Shown piece after piece: positions 30,562 to 40,239 of a stretch of 48,111 bases of DNA. Made by a program: the position numbers and the translations under genes. Each line of letters starts with the position of its first letter. Position 1 is the stretch's first letter. Origin of the DNA: Deltaproteobacteria bacterium (GTDB taxonomy: Bacteria > Myxococcota_A > Polyangia > JAAYKL01). The stretch lies in contig JAQTNF010000020.1 in the NCBI GenBank assembly GCA_028713995.1, positions 1 to 48,111 of the forward strand, given 5' to 3'. A model generated the notes under the pieces. It was given only the letters and a program-made list of their open reading frames with translations. It was not told the origin of the DNA and did not search any database.

Positions 30562-32814
30562 CTAAAGCATGGACATGGGATCCATGTCGAGCCGGACATG
30601 GACGCCCGCTGGCGGGGACTCGAAGAACGGCAGCGCGGGCTCGAGCACCTTGCCGAGGAGATCGTGGCTCGGCGAGCGCACGAGCACGCGGAAGCGGTGG
30701 CGCCCCTGCACGAAGGCGAGCGGCGCCTGCGCCGGGCCCAGCACGGACACGGGCGGCCGGCCGAGACGTTGCCAAGAGGCGCGAAGTGAGGCGGCGATAT
30801 CTCTCGCGGCCGCTTCGGCCCGTCCCGCGTCCGGGCCGCTCACGCGCACGAGAGCGAGCCTGCCGAATGGCGGGTAGCCGAGCTCCTCGCGCTCCGCGGC
30901 TTCCGCCGCCGCGAACGAGAGAAAATCGTGGGTGCGCGCCAGGAGCACCGCCGGGTGCGTGGGGCTGTAGGTCTGGATGATGGCCTTGCCGGAGCGCAGG
31001 GCACGTCCGGCGCGCCCCGCCACCTGGGTGAGCAGCTGGAACGAGCGCTCGGCCGCGCGGAAGTCGGGCATGTGCAGGCCCACATCCGCGAGCAGCACGC
31101 CCACGAGCGTCACGAGCGGGAAGTCGTGGCCCTTGGTCACCATCTGGGTGCCCACGAGGATGTCTATTTCGCGGCGCCGCAGGCGGTCGAGCACGGCCTC
31201 GGCCGAGCGCCCGGACGCCACGTCACGGTCGAGGCGCGCGATGCGCGCGTTCGGGAAGAGATCGGCGAGCACGGTCTCGGCGCGCTGGGTGCCCGTGCCC
31301 ACGGGCTCGATGTCCGGGGATGCGCACGCGCCGCAGCGCTCCGGAATCGGCTCGCGCGCCCCGCAGTAGTGGCACACGAGCCCGGGCGGCCTGCGGTGCA
31401 AGGTGAGCGAGACCGCGCAAAAGCTGCACTTGCGCACCTCGCCGCACGCGGTGCAGAGGAGCCCGGGGGCGAACCCGCGCCGGTTCAAAAAGAGGATGAC
31501 CTGCTCGCCCCGCTGCAAGGTCTCCTCGATGGCCGCGTAGAGCGGACCTGAGACCACGTTCTGGCCGCCCGGCCCGAAGCGGTGGCGCGTCAGGTCCACG
31601 ATGTCCACCTCGGGCAAAGGCTGCGCCGTGGCCCGCGCGGCGAGCACGAGGCGCGTGAGCTTGCCCAATCCCGCGTTGCGGTGCGACTCGAGCGACGGCG
31701 TGGCCGAGCCGAGCACCGCGACCGCGGGGGCCCGCGCCGCGCGCAGCAGGGCCAGATCGCGCGCGTTGTACGCGAACCCGCGCTCCTGCTTGAACGAGCC
31801 GTCGTGCTCCTCGTCGACCACTACGATGCCCAAACGCTCCACCGGCGCGAACACGGCCGAGCGCACGCCCACCGCCACGTGCACGCGGCCCGATCGCAGA
31901 AGCCGCCACTGCTCGAAGCGCTCGCGCTCGGTGAGCCCGGAGTGCAGCACGGCCAGCGCGTCGCCGAAGCGCGCCCGGTAGCGTTCCACGAGCTGCGGCG
32001 TGAGCGCGATCTCCGGCACCAGCACCAAGGCGCCGCGGCCGAGCTCGCGCGCCTTGTCCACGGCGCGCAGGTAGACCTCGGTCTTGCCCGAGCCGGTCAC
32101 GCCGTGCAGCAGGAAGCCCTCGTAGCCGCCGCGTTCGAGGCGCGCCGAGATGGCCGCCACCGCCACGGCCTGCTCCGCGGTGAGCACGGGCGGCACGTCG
32201 CGCGCCACGATCGTCGTGAGGAACGGATCGGGCGGCCGGTCGCGCTCCAGGATCGCGACGAGCCCGTCGGCCTCGAGCCTTCTGACCTGTCCGGACGCGT
32301 CGGCGCGCACGGCTCGCAGCTCCGACATGGGGACCTCGCCGAGATCCACCACGCGCTGGAGCACGGCTGCCCGTGCCGGGGCGCGGCGCACGAGCGCTTC
32401 GAGCGCCGAAGCGGCCTCGGCCGTGGGAAGCACGATCCGCTCGAGCCGACCCGAGATCCGAGGCTTCGCAAGACGCTTGCCACGTTCGACCACGTCGGTG
32501 CCGGCCGGGAGCGCGGCGCGCAGCACCTCGCCGAGGGGGTGCATGTAATAGGCCGCGGCCTCGCGCAGGAGCCCGAGCAGATCCTCGGGCAGGGCCGGCG
32601 CGTCGTCGAGCAGGGCGATGGCCGGCTTGACGGCGAGCTCCGCGGGCAGGGCGCGGGACGGGCCGAGCAGGACGCCGGTCATACGCCTGCGGCCGAACGG
32701 CACGAGCACACGCGCGCCGGGTTCCGGCTTTCCCAGGGACGCGGGGATCTCGTAGGAGAACACCCGGCGCAGGGGCACGGGCACGGCCACCTCCCAGATG
32801 GGGCCGCCGCTCAC
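30562..32814 (-). CDS. priA: primosomal protein N' (replication restart helicase PriA)
   Basis: 750 residues from GTG 32814. PriA reloads the replisome at stalled forks as a 3'-5' DNA helicase. The N-terminal DNA-binding domain (VAVPVPLRRVFSYEIP) is followed by a Walker A motif GVTGSGKTEVY, the DEAH-type box VVVDEEHDGSFKQ and motif III GSATPSLES. The zinc region inserted in the helicase has eight Cys (CTACGEVRKCSFC, then CHYCG and CGAC). Motifs V/VI follow (ILVGTQMVTKGHDFP, QVAGRAGR). The start overlaps the upstream FlhB-like stop by 4 bp (GTGA). An open frame running further upstream belongs to the wrong frame of that gene. Confidence 0.95.
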   Translation of the reverse strand: MSGGPIWEVAVPVPLRRVFSYEIPASLGKPEPGARVLVPFGRRRMTGVLLGPSRALPAELAVKPAIALLDDAPALPEDLLGLLREAAAYYMHPLGEVLRAALPAGTDVVERGKRLAKPRISGRLERIVLPTAEAASALEALVRRAPARAAVLQRVVDLGEVPMSELRAVRADASGQVRRLEADGLVAILERDRPPDPFLTTIVARDVPPVLTAEQAVAVAAISARLERGGYEGFLLHGVTGSGKTEVYLRAVDKARELGRGALVLVPEIALTPQLVERYRARFGDALAVLHSGLTERERFEQWRLLRSGRVHVAVGVRSAVFAPVERLGIVVVDEEHDGSFKQERGFAYNARDLALLRAARAPAVAVLGSATPSLESHRNAGLGKLTRLVLAARATAQPLPEVDIVDLTRHRFGPGGQNVVSGPLYAAIEETLQRGEQVILFLNRRGFAPGLLCTACGEVRKCSFCAVSLTLHRRPPGLVCHYCGAREPIPERCGACASPDIEPVGTGTQRAETVLADLFPNARIARLDRDVASGRSAEAVLDRLRRREIDILVGTQMVTKGHDFPLVTLVGVLLADVGLHMPDFRAAERSFQLLTQVAGRAGRALRSGKAIIQTYSPTHPAVLLARTHDFLSFAAAEAAEREELGYPPFGRLALVRVSGPDAGRAEAAARDIAASLRASWQRLGRPPVSVLGPAQAPLAFVQGRHRFRVLVRSPSHDLLGKVLEPALPFFESPPAGVHVRLDMDPMSML

Positions 32815-33524
32815 GATGCCGCCCCGCTTCGCAGCCTGCCGCGCGCCTCGCCACGCGCGCGCGGGCTGCCAGCGGACGCCCGCTCTTCTCTCTTCGCCTC
32901 GGACGGCGTGAGGTGCAGGGCCCGCCAACGGGCGTGCCTTCCGACCGCCAGCGCGGCGAGCCCGAACAGCGCGGCGATGGCGCCTGACGCGGCCGTCAGC
33001 TCCACGAAGAACGACCAGAGCTCCGCTCCTGCGCCCGGCTCGCCCGCGGCGAATCGCCACGGGACCCCGGCGTGCCGCCGCCAGACGAGGGCCACGGTGG
33101 TCAGCATCGCGAGCGCGCAAGCCGCGCCGATGGTTCCCAGGATCAGGCGGGGCGGCCGCGGTCGAGGCAAAGCCACGGCCGTGCGCCCGCGCCCGCGGCG
33201 GGCCGAGACGGCCGGGATCACGGCGAACGCGATGCCCGCGAGCACTGCCGGACCCGCGAGCAGGGCGAGGATCGAAAGGCCCGAGCGCAGGCTTTCGGCC
33301 GCGGCTTCTGCAGGATCCGCCCGCGACACGGCCGAGCGCAGCCCTCCGGCCACGAGAGCCTTTGCCTCGGCCGCGGCGCGCTCGCCGAAAAAAGCCAGGG
33401 AGGCCGCGGCGGCCATGAGCACGAGGCCGGACACGAACAGCCCCGAGCCCGTGGGCCACCCGGCCCGGGCCGCAGCCGCGAGCCGCTCCCGAGACGGAGG
33501 TATGGTGCGTCCGCAGTCGTCCAT
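32811..33524 (-). CDS. FlhB/SctU-like membrane protein lacking the autocleavage domain
   Basis: 237 residues from ATG 33524. The N-terminus PPSRERLAAAARAGWPTGSG resembles the conserved TPRRLEKAREEGQVPRS region of FlhB/SctU export-gate proteins. Four hydrophobic segments follow, at about residues 28-47, 82-107, 130-151 and 172-198. After the last comes LHLTPSEAKREERASAGSPRARGEARGRLR, which parallels the FlhB segment MSRQEVKEEHKETEGDPLVK. The protein then stops before the cytoplasmic NPTH autocleavage domain that completes FlhB/SctU. No other flagellar or type III genes are nearby. It overlaps priA by 4 bp. The family assignment is from remembered motif patterns. Confidence 0.55.
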   Translation of the reverse strand: MDDCGRTIPPSRERLAAAARAGWPTGSGLFVSGLVLMAAAASLAFFGERAAAEAKALVAGGLRSAVSRADPAEAAAESLRSGLSILALLAGPAVLAGIAFAVIPAVSARRGRGRTAVALPRPRPPRLILGTIGAACALAMLTTVALVWRRHAGVPWRFAAGEPGAGAELWSFFVELTAASGAIAALFGLAALAVGRHARWRALHLTPSEAKREERASAGSPRARGEARGRLRSGAAS

Positions 33525-33570
33525 GAACCGCAGTCTATTGGAGAGGGGGCGTGATGGAAAGGGAGGTGAG

Positions 33571-33747
33571 CTATTCCTCGGAGATCGCTTCGGCCGGGCA
33601 GGCGTCCACGCAGGCGCTGCACTCGGTGCAGAGATCGGCGTTGATGCAGGCGGCCTCATCGACCATGCTGATGGCTTCCGCCGGGCACGCCTCCACGCAT
33701 TCCTCACAGCCGGTGCATTCTTCCTTGTTCACTTTCGGGATGGCCAT
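33571..33747 (-). CDS. small 2[4Fe-4S] ferredoxin
   Basis: 58 residues, read directly from the minus strand. Two cluster motifs are present: CTGCEECVEACP (residues 11-22) and CTECSACVDACP (residues 40-51). Each is CxxCxxCxxxCP, as in clostridial-type low-potential electron carriers. The ending AEAISEE repeats the internal AEAIS, showing the usual internal duplication. GGAGGAG lies 3 nt before the ATG. It sits alone between dnaK (divergent) and the FlhB-like gene, 46 bp from the latter. Possible clients include the radical-SAM aminomutase or the U32 Fe-S protein in this window, but nothing in the sequence links them. Confidence 0.92.
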   Translation of the reverse strand: MAIPKVNKEECTGCEECVEACPAEAISMVDEAACINADLCTECSACVDACPAEAISEE

Positions 33748-33833
33748 TTTCTCCTCCGCTGCAGGCCGTTTGACGCGATTGCGGCCCTCTCAAAGCCCGC
33801 GCAAACGTGCGCATTTTGAAGGTCCTATACCAC

Positions 33834-33891
33834 GGGCCCTTCGGGTGTTCCACCGCAATTCGGCGGGGACCGGGCGGCCCCCGAAAGGCCC
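33834..33891. repeat. long inverted repeat between ferredoxin and dnaK
   Basis: GGGCCCTTCGGG (33834-33845) and CCCGAAAGGCCC (33880-33891) are inverted 12-bp arms with one mismatch. A small nested hairpin CCGC-N6-GCGG lies within the loop. It lies just upstream of the dnaK promoter and in the leader or promoter zone of the divergent ferredoxin gene. There is no U-tract, so it is not a classical terminator. Confidence 0.5.
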
Positions 33892-33904
33892 GGTTCCTCG
33901 CACC

Positions 33905-33932
33905 TTGACTTGGCCGGGTCCATGGATACATT
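33905..33932 (+). promoter_or_regulatory. sigma70-like promoter of dnaK
   Basis: TTGACT at 33905-33910, a 16-bp spacer and TACATT at 33927-33932 lie 57 bp upstream of the dnaK ATG. I see neither a CIRCE element nor a clear sigma32-type site, so the heat-shock control is not evident from sequence. Confidence 0.5.
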
Positions 33933-33988
33933 GAGCCCGCTTATGGGCCCCGGAAGGCCCGAGGAAACGGCCGCGAGGAGGAGATTTC

Positions 33989-35908
<1,920 letters not shown>

Positions 35909-35963
35909 AGAAGCCCCGCAATTTTGTTGATTTTCCCGTCGGCCCCTGCTCAAATGACCAGCC

Positions 35964-36353
35964 ATGGAAGAGTACGAAACCCTCAGGGAGTTGCGCCTCG
36001 CCTGCGGTGACCATGTTGCGGCGGAGGTGCTCCTCGATCGCGAGTGGTGGGTCGTGCGCGGTACGCCCAAGGGCATGCTGTGGGTCTCCAGGCCCGGCCG
36101 CAACGCCATCCACGCCATCGCCGTCACGCGCGGCGAGCGCTTCAGGCTGTCCGCAGACGGCCAGGCCCCGATCGCGGCCGAGCCCCTGCCCGACGTGATC
36201 GCGCTCGGCCCGGAGTCCGAGGCGCCTGCGCCGGAGGGTGCACCGTCCGGGGACGACGACGAGCTCGCGCACGAACCCGCGCTCCCCGAGCCGCGTCGCC
36301 GCCGCGCCCCGAAGGCCGCCACGCGCGTGAGCCAGCTCAAGCTCTTCGGCTGA
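35964..36353 (+). CDS. small protein of unknown function downstream of dnaK
   Basis: 129 residues. The N-terminal half (LRLACGDHVAAEVLLDREWWVVRGTP) looks folded; the C-terminal half is Pro/Glu/Ala- and then Arg/Lys-rich and likely disordered, ending SQLKLFG. I recognise no family. It lies 55 bp after dnaK on the same strand. The ribosome-binding site is weak, so the gene is probable rather than certain; codon use matches its neighbours. Confidence 0.5.
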   Translation: MEEYETLRELRLACGDHVAAEVLLDREWWVVRGTPKGMLWVSRPGRNAIHAIAVTRGERFRLSADGQAPIAAEPLPDVIALGPESEAPAPEGAPSGDDDELAHEPALPEPRRRRAPKAATRVSQLKLFG

Positions 36354-36370
36354 GAGTCGAGGTGCTAAAA

Positions 36371-36396
36371 CACACGAAGCGCCCGGAATTCGTGTG
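36371..36396. repeat. perfect 8-bp inverted repeat upstream of HMG-CoA synthase
   Basis: CACACGAA (36371-36378) and TTCGTGTG (36389-36396) are perfect inverted arms around a 10-nt loop. It lies in the 282-bp gap before the HMG-CoA synthase gene, about 240 bp upstream of the start. No U-tract follows, so an operator or RNA hairpin is as likely as a terminator. Otherwise the gap holds the terminator-like element listed next and nothing else I can identify. Confidence 0.4.
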
Positions 36397-36512
36397 GAAT
36401 CGCACGCCGCGGGGCCGGCATCGTGGTGCCGGGAAGCAAGTCTGACCTCGAGCGCGGCTGTTCTCAGCGCGGACACCGCGGCCACCGCCAAGATAAACCC
36501 AACGAATTCGCC

Positions 36513-36549
36513 CGGTTTCAGCGTCCATTGAAAACGTTCTCTTTTTTTT
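36513..36549 (+). terminator. weak rho-independent terminator-like hairpin with T8 tract
   Basis: CGGTTTCA (36513-36520) pairs with TGAAAACG (36529-36536), with one mismatch and an 8-nt loop. It is followed within 5 nt by eight consecutive T (36542-36549). It would end transcription from dnaK and the small gene before the isoprenoid region. The stem is AT-rich, so it may be inefficient. Confidence 0.4.
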
Positions 36550-36635
36550 GAAGCCCATGCCGTGAGGCGACCGGATCTGGCATCAGGGTTGCTGTGCATC
36601 TTCCCGGGATATCGATTGCCAACAGGAGAGCAACC

Positions 36636-37940
36636 TTGCAGACACACCCCCGAATCGGCATCAAGGCCATTTCCGTCTACATCCCGCGCCACTTCCTGTC
36701 CCTCGACACGCTGGCCGTGGTCACGGGCGTGGATCCGGCCAAGTACCACCTGGGCCTCGGCATCCGCCGCATGGCCGTGGCCGCGCCCAACGAGGATCCG
36801 GTCACCATGGCCGCCGCGGCCGCGCACGACCTGTTCGCGCGATACGACATCGATGCCGCGACCGTGGGGCTCCTGGTCGTGGGCTCCGAGTCGGGAGTGG
36901 ATGCGGCCAAGCCCATCGCGTCGTTCGTGCATGGGATGCTCGGCCTGTCCCCGGACTGCCGCACGTTCGACACGACCCACGCCTGCTACGGCGGCACCGC
37001 GGCCCTGCGTCTGGCCTCGGACTGGCACGCCGTACGCGGGACGCGCACGGGCAAGGTGGCGCTCGTGATCGCCACGGACGTGGCGCGCTATCCGGTCGGG
37101 TCCGCGGCCGAGCCCACGCAGGGCGCCGGCGCGGTGGCCATGGTCGTGGGCGGCGATCCCGAGGTCATGGAGCTCGATCCCTTCCCCGAGGCCGTCTACA
37201 CCAAGGACGTGATGGACTTCTGGCGGCCGCACTACCGCAGGGAGGCCATCGTCGACGGACAGGTGTCCATCGACTGCTACCTGCGGGCGCTCGGCCACAC
37301 GTGGGCCGCGTACGAGCAATCCTCGGGCCTCTGCTGGGACGACTACGACTACCTGCTGTTCCATGTGCCGTTCCCCAAGATGGCCTACAAGGCGTTCCAC
37401 ATGCTCCACCAGCGCGAGGTTCTCGTGCGGGGTGCGAGCGGCGCCGGTCTCGCGAGCCTCGAGGACGCGTTCATCGCGCGCACCCAGCCGGCCCTGTGGG
37501 TCAACGCCGAGGTGGGGAACATCTACTCCGGCTCGCTCTACCTGTCGCTCGCGAGCCTGCTCGAGGCCGGAGGGCCCGGAGTGCAGGGCTCGCGCGCCGG
37601 GCTGTTCTCTTACGGCAGCGGCTGCTGCGGGGAGTTCTTCAGCGGCAGGCTCGGTCCGCGCTCAACAGCCTGGGAGGGCAAGATCGGCGCCCGTGAGGCC
37701 ATGGAGAGCCGCATCGAGCTCGACTACGAGCAGTACCTGGAGTTCCGCCGGGCCGGCGCACGCATGACCCTGGACGGCTCGTTCGCGGCCGGGGTCGCAC
37801 GCCCGGTCCCGGGGCGGTTCTCGTTCGACGGCATCCGCGATCACCAGCGCGTCTACACCACGGCTCAGGAAGACCTCGGCCGCGACTGGGCCGCGTCCGA
37901 CGCGCGGGCGAGCTCGGCCAAGGCCCAGATCGGGAAGTAG
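36636..37940 (+). CDS. hydroxymethylglutaryl-CoA synthase (mevalonate pathway)
   Basis: 434 residues from TTG 36636, chosen because AGGAG lies 7 nt upstream; a GTG at 36594 would add 14 residues without a ribosome site. It condenses acetyl-CoA and acetoacetyl-CoA to HMG-CoA. The catalytic triad of the thiolase-fold family is visible: Glu85 (GSESG), Cys117 (DTTHACYGG) and His243 (LLFHVPFPKMAYKA). It indicates a mevalonate route to isopentenyl diphosphate, as in myxobacteria, feeding the sterol genes downstream. The last 9 codons and the stop lie inside the 77-bp direct repeat that borders the inserted module. In the inferred ancestor this 3' end overlapped the cyclase 3' end in antisense. Confidence 0.93.
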   Translation: MQTHPRIGIKAISVYIPRHFLSLDTLAVVTGVDPAKYHLGLGIRRMAVAAPNEDPVTMAAAAAHDLFARYDIDAATVGLLVVGSESGVDAAKPIASFVHGMLGLSPDCRTFDTTHACYGGTAALRLASDWHAVRGTRTGKVALVIATDVARYPVGSAAEPTQGAGAVAMVVGGDPEVMELDPFPEAVYTKDVMDFWRPHYRREAIVDGQVSIDCYLRALGHTWAAYEQSSGLCWDDYDYLLFHVPFPKMAYKAFHMLHQREVLVRGASGAGLASLEDAFIARTQPALWVNAEVGNIYSGSLYLSLASLLEAGGPGVQGSRAGLFSYGSGCCGEFFSGRLGPRSTAWEGKIGAREAMESRIELDYEQYLEFRRAGARMTLDGSFAAGVARPVPGRFSFDGIRDHQRVYTTAQEDLGRDWAASDARASSAKAQIGK

Positions 37941-37990
37941 CGCCTGTAGTTCTCGTAGTTGATGAGCGCGGTGCGGTTGAACACGCCGAC
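37865..37990 (-). pseudogene. stranded ancestral 3' end of the oxidosqualene cyclase gene
   Basis: Reading the minus strand from 37990 gives VFNRTALINYENYRRYFPIW, identical to the cyclase, then ALAELARASDAAQ and a short tail ending at TGA (37867-37865). The present cyclase, 2.3 kb away, shares the first part exactly and then reads ALAEFARAGGEVQ. These 42 codons are best explained as the original cyclase C-terminus cut off by the insertion. It overlaps the HMG-CoA synthase 3' end in antisense by 76 bp. Confidence 0.8.
37914..37990. repeat. 77-bp direct repeat, left copy (attL-like)
   Basis: Identical over all 77 bases to 40286-40362. It begins TCGGCCAAGGCCCAGATCGG and ends GAACACGCCGAC. On its right, similarity stops abruptly at 37991. 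On its left, a weaker similarity to the other copy continues for about 16 bases. It contains the HMG-CoA synthase stop codon on the plus strand and cyclase codons on the minus strand. Confidence 0.95.
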
Positions 37991-37993
37991 TCG

Positions 37994-38659
37994 TCAGATT
38001 CCCAGAGTACGCAGAAACTTGTCGAGGCTCCGCGACCCATGATGCGGCGGTTTGAACTTGCGGGCCTCTTTAAAATTGATCTGTTCAAAAAGTTGCGGGC
38101 CATCCCGAGTCTTCGAGTAGTCCCTTTGAAGTAGCTTTGAGATCTCTCGTGTTCCCTTTTCCTGCCTCTCGCCTATCTGCCCTTCAAACCGTGTGAAATT
38201 TGGTTTGATCGGGAGAACTCCGCGGTTGTAAAGCCCGTGCGCATCCGCGAGAATCCACGCTTCGAAGGCGCGGTCTGCTACGACGACATGAATCCCGTCC
38301 GTGGGTTGATTAAGCGCGGCGAGTTCATTGTGAAGAGCGGCGAGCACCGATGTCGCGAAGCCCCCGACGCATTCCGACCGTTGCTCGCGGTCGAGACAGA
38401 ACACGACTTTCGAACACCCGGCTGATTTCAAACCGATGATCGTCCTGACGCTCCGCTTGGCGATGGCCTGCGGGGAGAGGTGCGAGCCGATGCCTCCAAG
38501 GTTTCTCGGTTTGAGAGGTGGACAACCTGGAAACAGGCTCTTCGTGTGCAAGCGGGGGAGGGCGTAATACTCGGCATCCCCTTCCACCACGAGCCCGACC
38601 GTAGGGCCGATACCGGTGCGCCTTGGACGCCGGCGGCGATTAGTCGATCGTTGGGACAC
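37994..38659 (-). CDS. DUF4276-family TOPRIM-like protein (candidate nuclease of a two-gene module)
   Basis: 221 residues from GTG 38659, preceded by AAGGAGG at 8 nt; GTG 38662 is also possible. The start lies inside the end of the ATPase gene (20-bp overlap), so translation is coupled. After a very basic N-terminus (RRRRPRR) come segments typical of DUF4276: GLVVEGDAEYYALPRL with Glu26, then VVFCLDREQR with Asp90 and Glu92, then ADRAFEAWILAD with Glu133. The Glu and DxE pattern suits a TOPRIM metal site like those of OLD-family nucleases. Such proteins commonly partner RecF/OLD-like ATPases. Nuclease activity is predicted, not shown. Confidence 0.72.
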   Translation of the reverse strand: MSQRSTNRRRRPRRTGIGPTVGLVVEGDAEYYALPRLHTKSLFPGCPPLKPRNLGGIGSHLSPQAIAKRSVRTIIGLKSAGCSKVVFCLDREQRSECVGGFATSVLAALHNELAALNQPTDGIHVVVADRAFEAWILADAHGLYNRGVLPIKPNFTRFEGQIGERQEKGTREISKLLQRDYSKTRDGPQLFEQINFKEARKFKPPHHGSRSLDKFLRTLGI

Positions 38660-39974
38660 CACCGAGCCCTCCTTCCAACCAGTACTCACCGAGCTTCTTT
38701 CCGGAGTCCTCGAGGATCGATTTCAGGGCGCTCTCTTTGTCCAAGGCGGGCGTTGCGGTCGTTCCGGCGTCGGACTCCTGCTCTACAATGAATAGCGAGC
38801 TCGGATTCTGAATGGCGTCCACGACGACCGTCGAGTGCGTCGTCATGAGCAGTGGAGCCTTTAGAGACGGTGTCTGCGCCTGCTCGATCATCTTCCGCAG
38901 CGCCCAAGGGTGGATCGCGTTTTCCGGTTCTTCAATGGCGAGTATCCCCGCCTTTCGAATCCGTGGCTCCAGAGCCAACAGCAACGCGATCGCGTGAAGA
39001 ACCCCGTCCGAGACGCTCGACTGCGCCAAAGGCTCCTTGATACCGCGTTCTTTGAACTGGAGCGCACGCCTTCCCGGGGCTAAGGAAACCGTGTCGACAC
39101 CCTCGATGCGGGGATAGACCTCTGTCAAATGCTTCATTAGGAGTTGGTAGCTATCGGAAGGCGATCTGTCGTGCCCCTTGAGCCACTCCACCGCGAGCGC
39201 AAGCCCCTGGCCTGCAGGGCCAATGAAGCCGCGCGGACGCTCGCCGGTAACGGCATCGCTCCGAAGAGTCGACGCGTCGAGACGCAAATGCGTCACCTCA
39301 CATTGCCTGGTAATCCTGGAAGGAAGGATCCTCGGGACGACGAGCCAGGAGCCACGGCCACGTGAGCGCATCATTTCAAGCCGTTCCCGGAGTTCTTTTT
39401 TAAAAGATTTGAGTTCGAACACCCTGGCGCTTATCGAAGAGAAAACTCCGAGCACTCTACTCGCCAGCTTCAGTGCTTCCGGATCGCCGTCCGCTTCGAC
39501 CTCAACTTTATCAACGCTATTGTCTGTGCCGAAAAGGGCGCTGAGATGGGTGCTTTCAATTTCGATGATTACTTTCTCTCGAGAAATCTGAACCTCGCCA
39601 TCCTTGACCTTCAATGAGAACTGAACAGAGAGGAGTATTTCTCGATCATCTGATTCCTGTGGACGTCCTGACCGGGAACCAGCACGGGTAACCCCGTGAC
39701 GCATTAGAATATCCGCATTTGTAGTGCGGAACGTTCCCCCTAGAAGCAGCCCAGAACGCGCGGGTTTCTGCTCGCGTCGGATGAGTTCGTAGTAGCCTAG
39801 GTCTCGGATCGGTTCGATGCTCCCTTGTCGCAGAAGCTCGCCGAACAATTCCAATGCCTGCACAATATTGGTTTTACCGGCACCGTTGGGCCCAACGAGC
39901 ACCATGAACGGGGCGATGTCGAGTTCCAGATGTTTGATCGATTTAAAGTTCGATACTTCAAATTTTGTGAGCAC
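38640..39974 (-). CDS. RecF/OLD-like AAA (AAA_21) ATPase
   Basis: 444 residues starting at GTG 39974 with GGGAGG 4 nt upstream. The ABC-type ATPase head is complete. Walker A is GPNGAGKT (28-35) after KFEVSNFKSIKHLEL. A signature-like SVSDG is at 320-324, Walker B with catalytic Glu is ILAIEEPENAIHPW (Glu348/Glu349), and the H-loop is His380 (LLMTTHSTVVV). The middle (about 110-290) is variable and probably forms the dimerisation or coiled insert. ATPases of this type, encoded with a TOPRIM or other effector, form anti-phage systems such as PARIS, Gabija and AbiL. Here the effector would be the DUF4276 protein. Sensor function is inference. Confidence 0.85.
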   Translation of the reverse strand: MLTKFEVSNFKSIKHLELDIAPFMVLVGPNGAGKTNIVQALELFGELLRQGSIEPIRDLGYYELIRREQKPARSGLLLGGTFRTTNADILMRHGVTRAGSRSGRPQESDDREILLSVQFSLKVKDGEVQISREKVIIEIESTHLSALFGTDNSVDKVEVEADGDPEALKLASRVLGVFSSISARVFELKSFKKELRERLEMMRSRGRGSWLVVPRILPSRITRQCEVTHLRLDASTLRSDAVTGERPRGFIGPAGQGLALAVEWLKGHDRSPSDSYQLLMKHLTEVYPRIEGVDTVSLAPGRRALQFKERGIKEPLAQSSVSDGVLHAIALLLALEPRIRKAGILAIEEPENAIHPWALRKMIEQAQTPSLKAPLLMTTHSTVVVDAIQNPSSLFIVEQESDAGTTATPALDKESALKSILEDSGKKLGEYWLEGGLGGVPTID

Positions 39975-40090
39975 GTTGCCTCCCGATATTCCGCCGTCGA
40001 ACGGCTTCCGAGCACCTGCTTTCCATCCTCACGACGTTCGTGGTGGGGCTAAATCGGCGCTCCATGTTCCTTTCAAGAACTCGTTTCGGG

Positions 40091-40113
40091 ACCGATGATA
40101 GCCCAAAATCGGT
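40091..40113 (-). promoter_or_regulatory. inverted repeat around a candidate -10 of the ATPase operon
   Basis: ACCGAT (40091-40096) and ATCGGT (40108-40113) are inverted arms. On the minus strand they bracket TATCAT, a 5-of-6 match to a -10 box; a -35 is weak (TTGCTG at 15 bp). The rest of the 265-bp leader (39975-40239) contains a direct repeat of TTTCGATCT (about 40133-40156). No regulator gene is encoded in the module. Confidence 0.35.
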
Positions 40114-40239
40114 CTCAGCAAGGGAGGATTTCGATCTCTCTTTCGATCTTGAGACTGACAGGAGCATAAGCATTCGCGAGAACTGCGACGTGCCACACCT
40201 GCTACGCTAGGGAACGTAATCCATCTCAATCCGACGCTG

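Noticed and set aside
30562-33459. Extended N-terminus of PriA (965 codons)
   Set aside because: The extra 215 residues are an out-of-frame reading of the FlhB-like gene; the PriA domain starts at the GTG at 32814.
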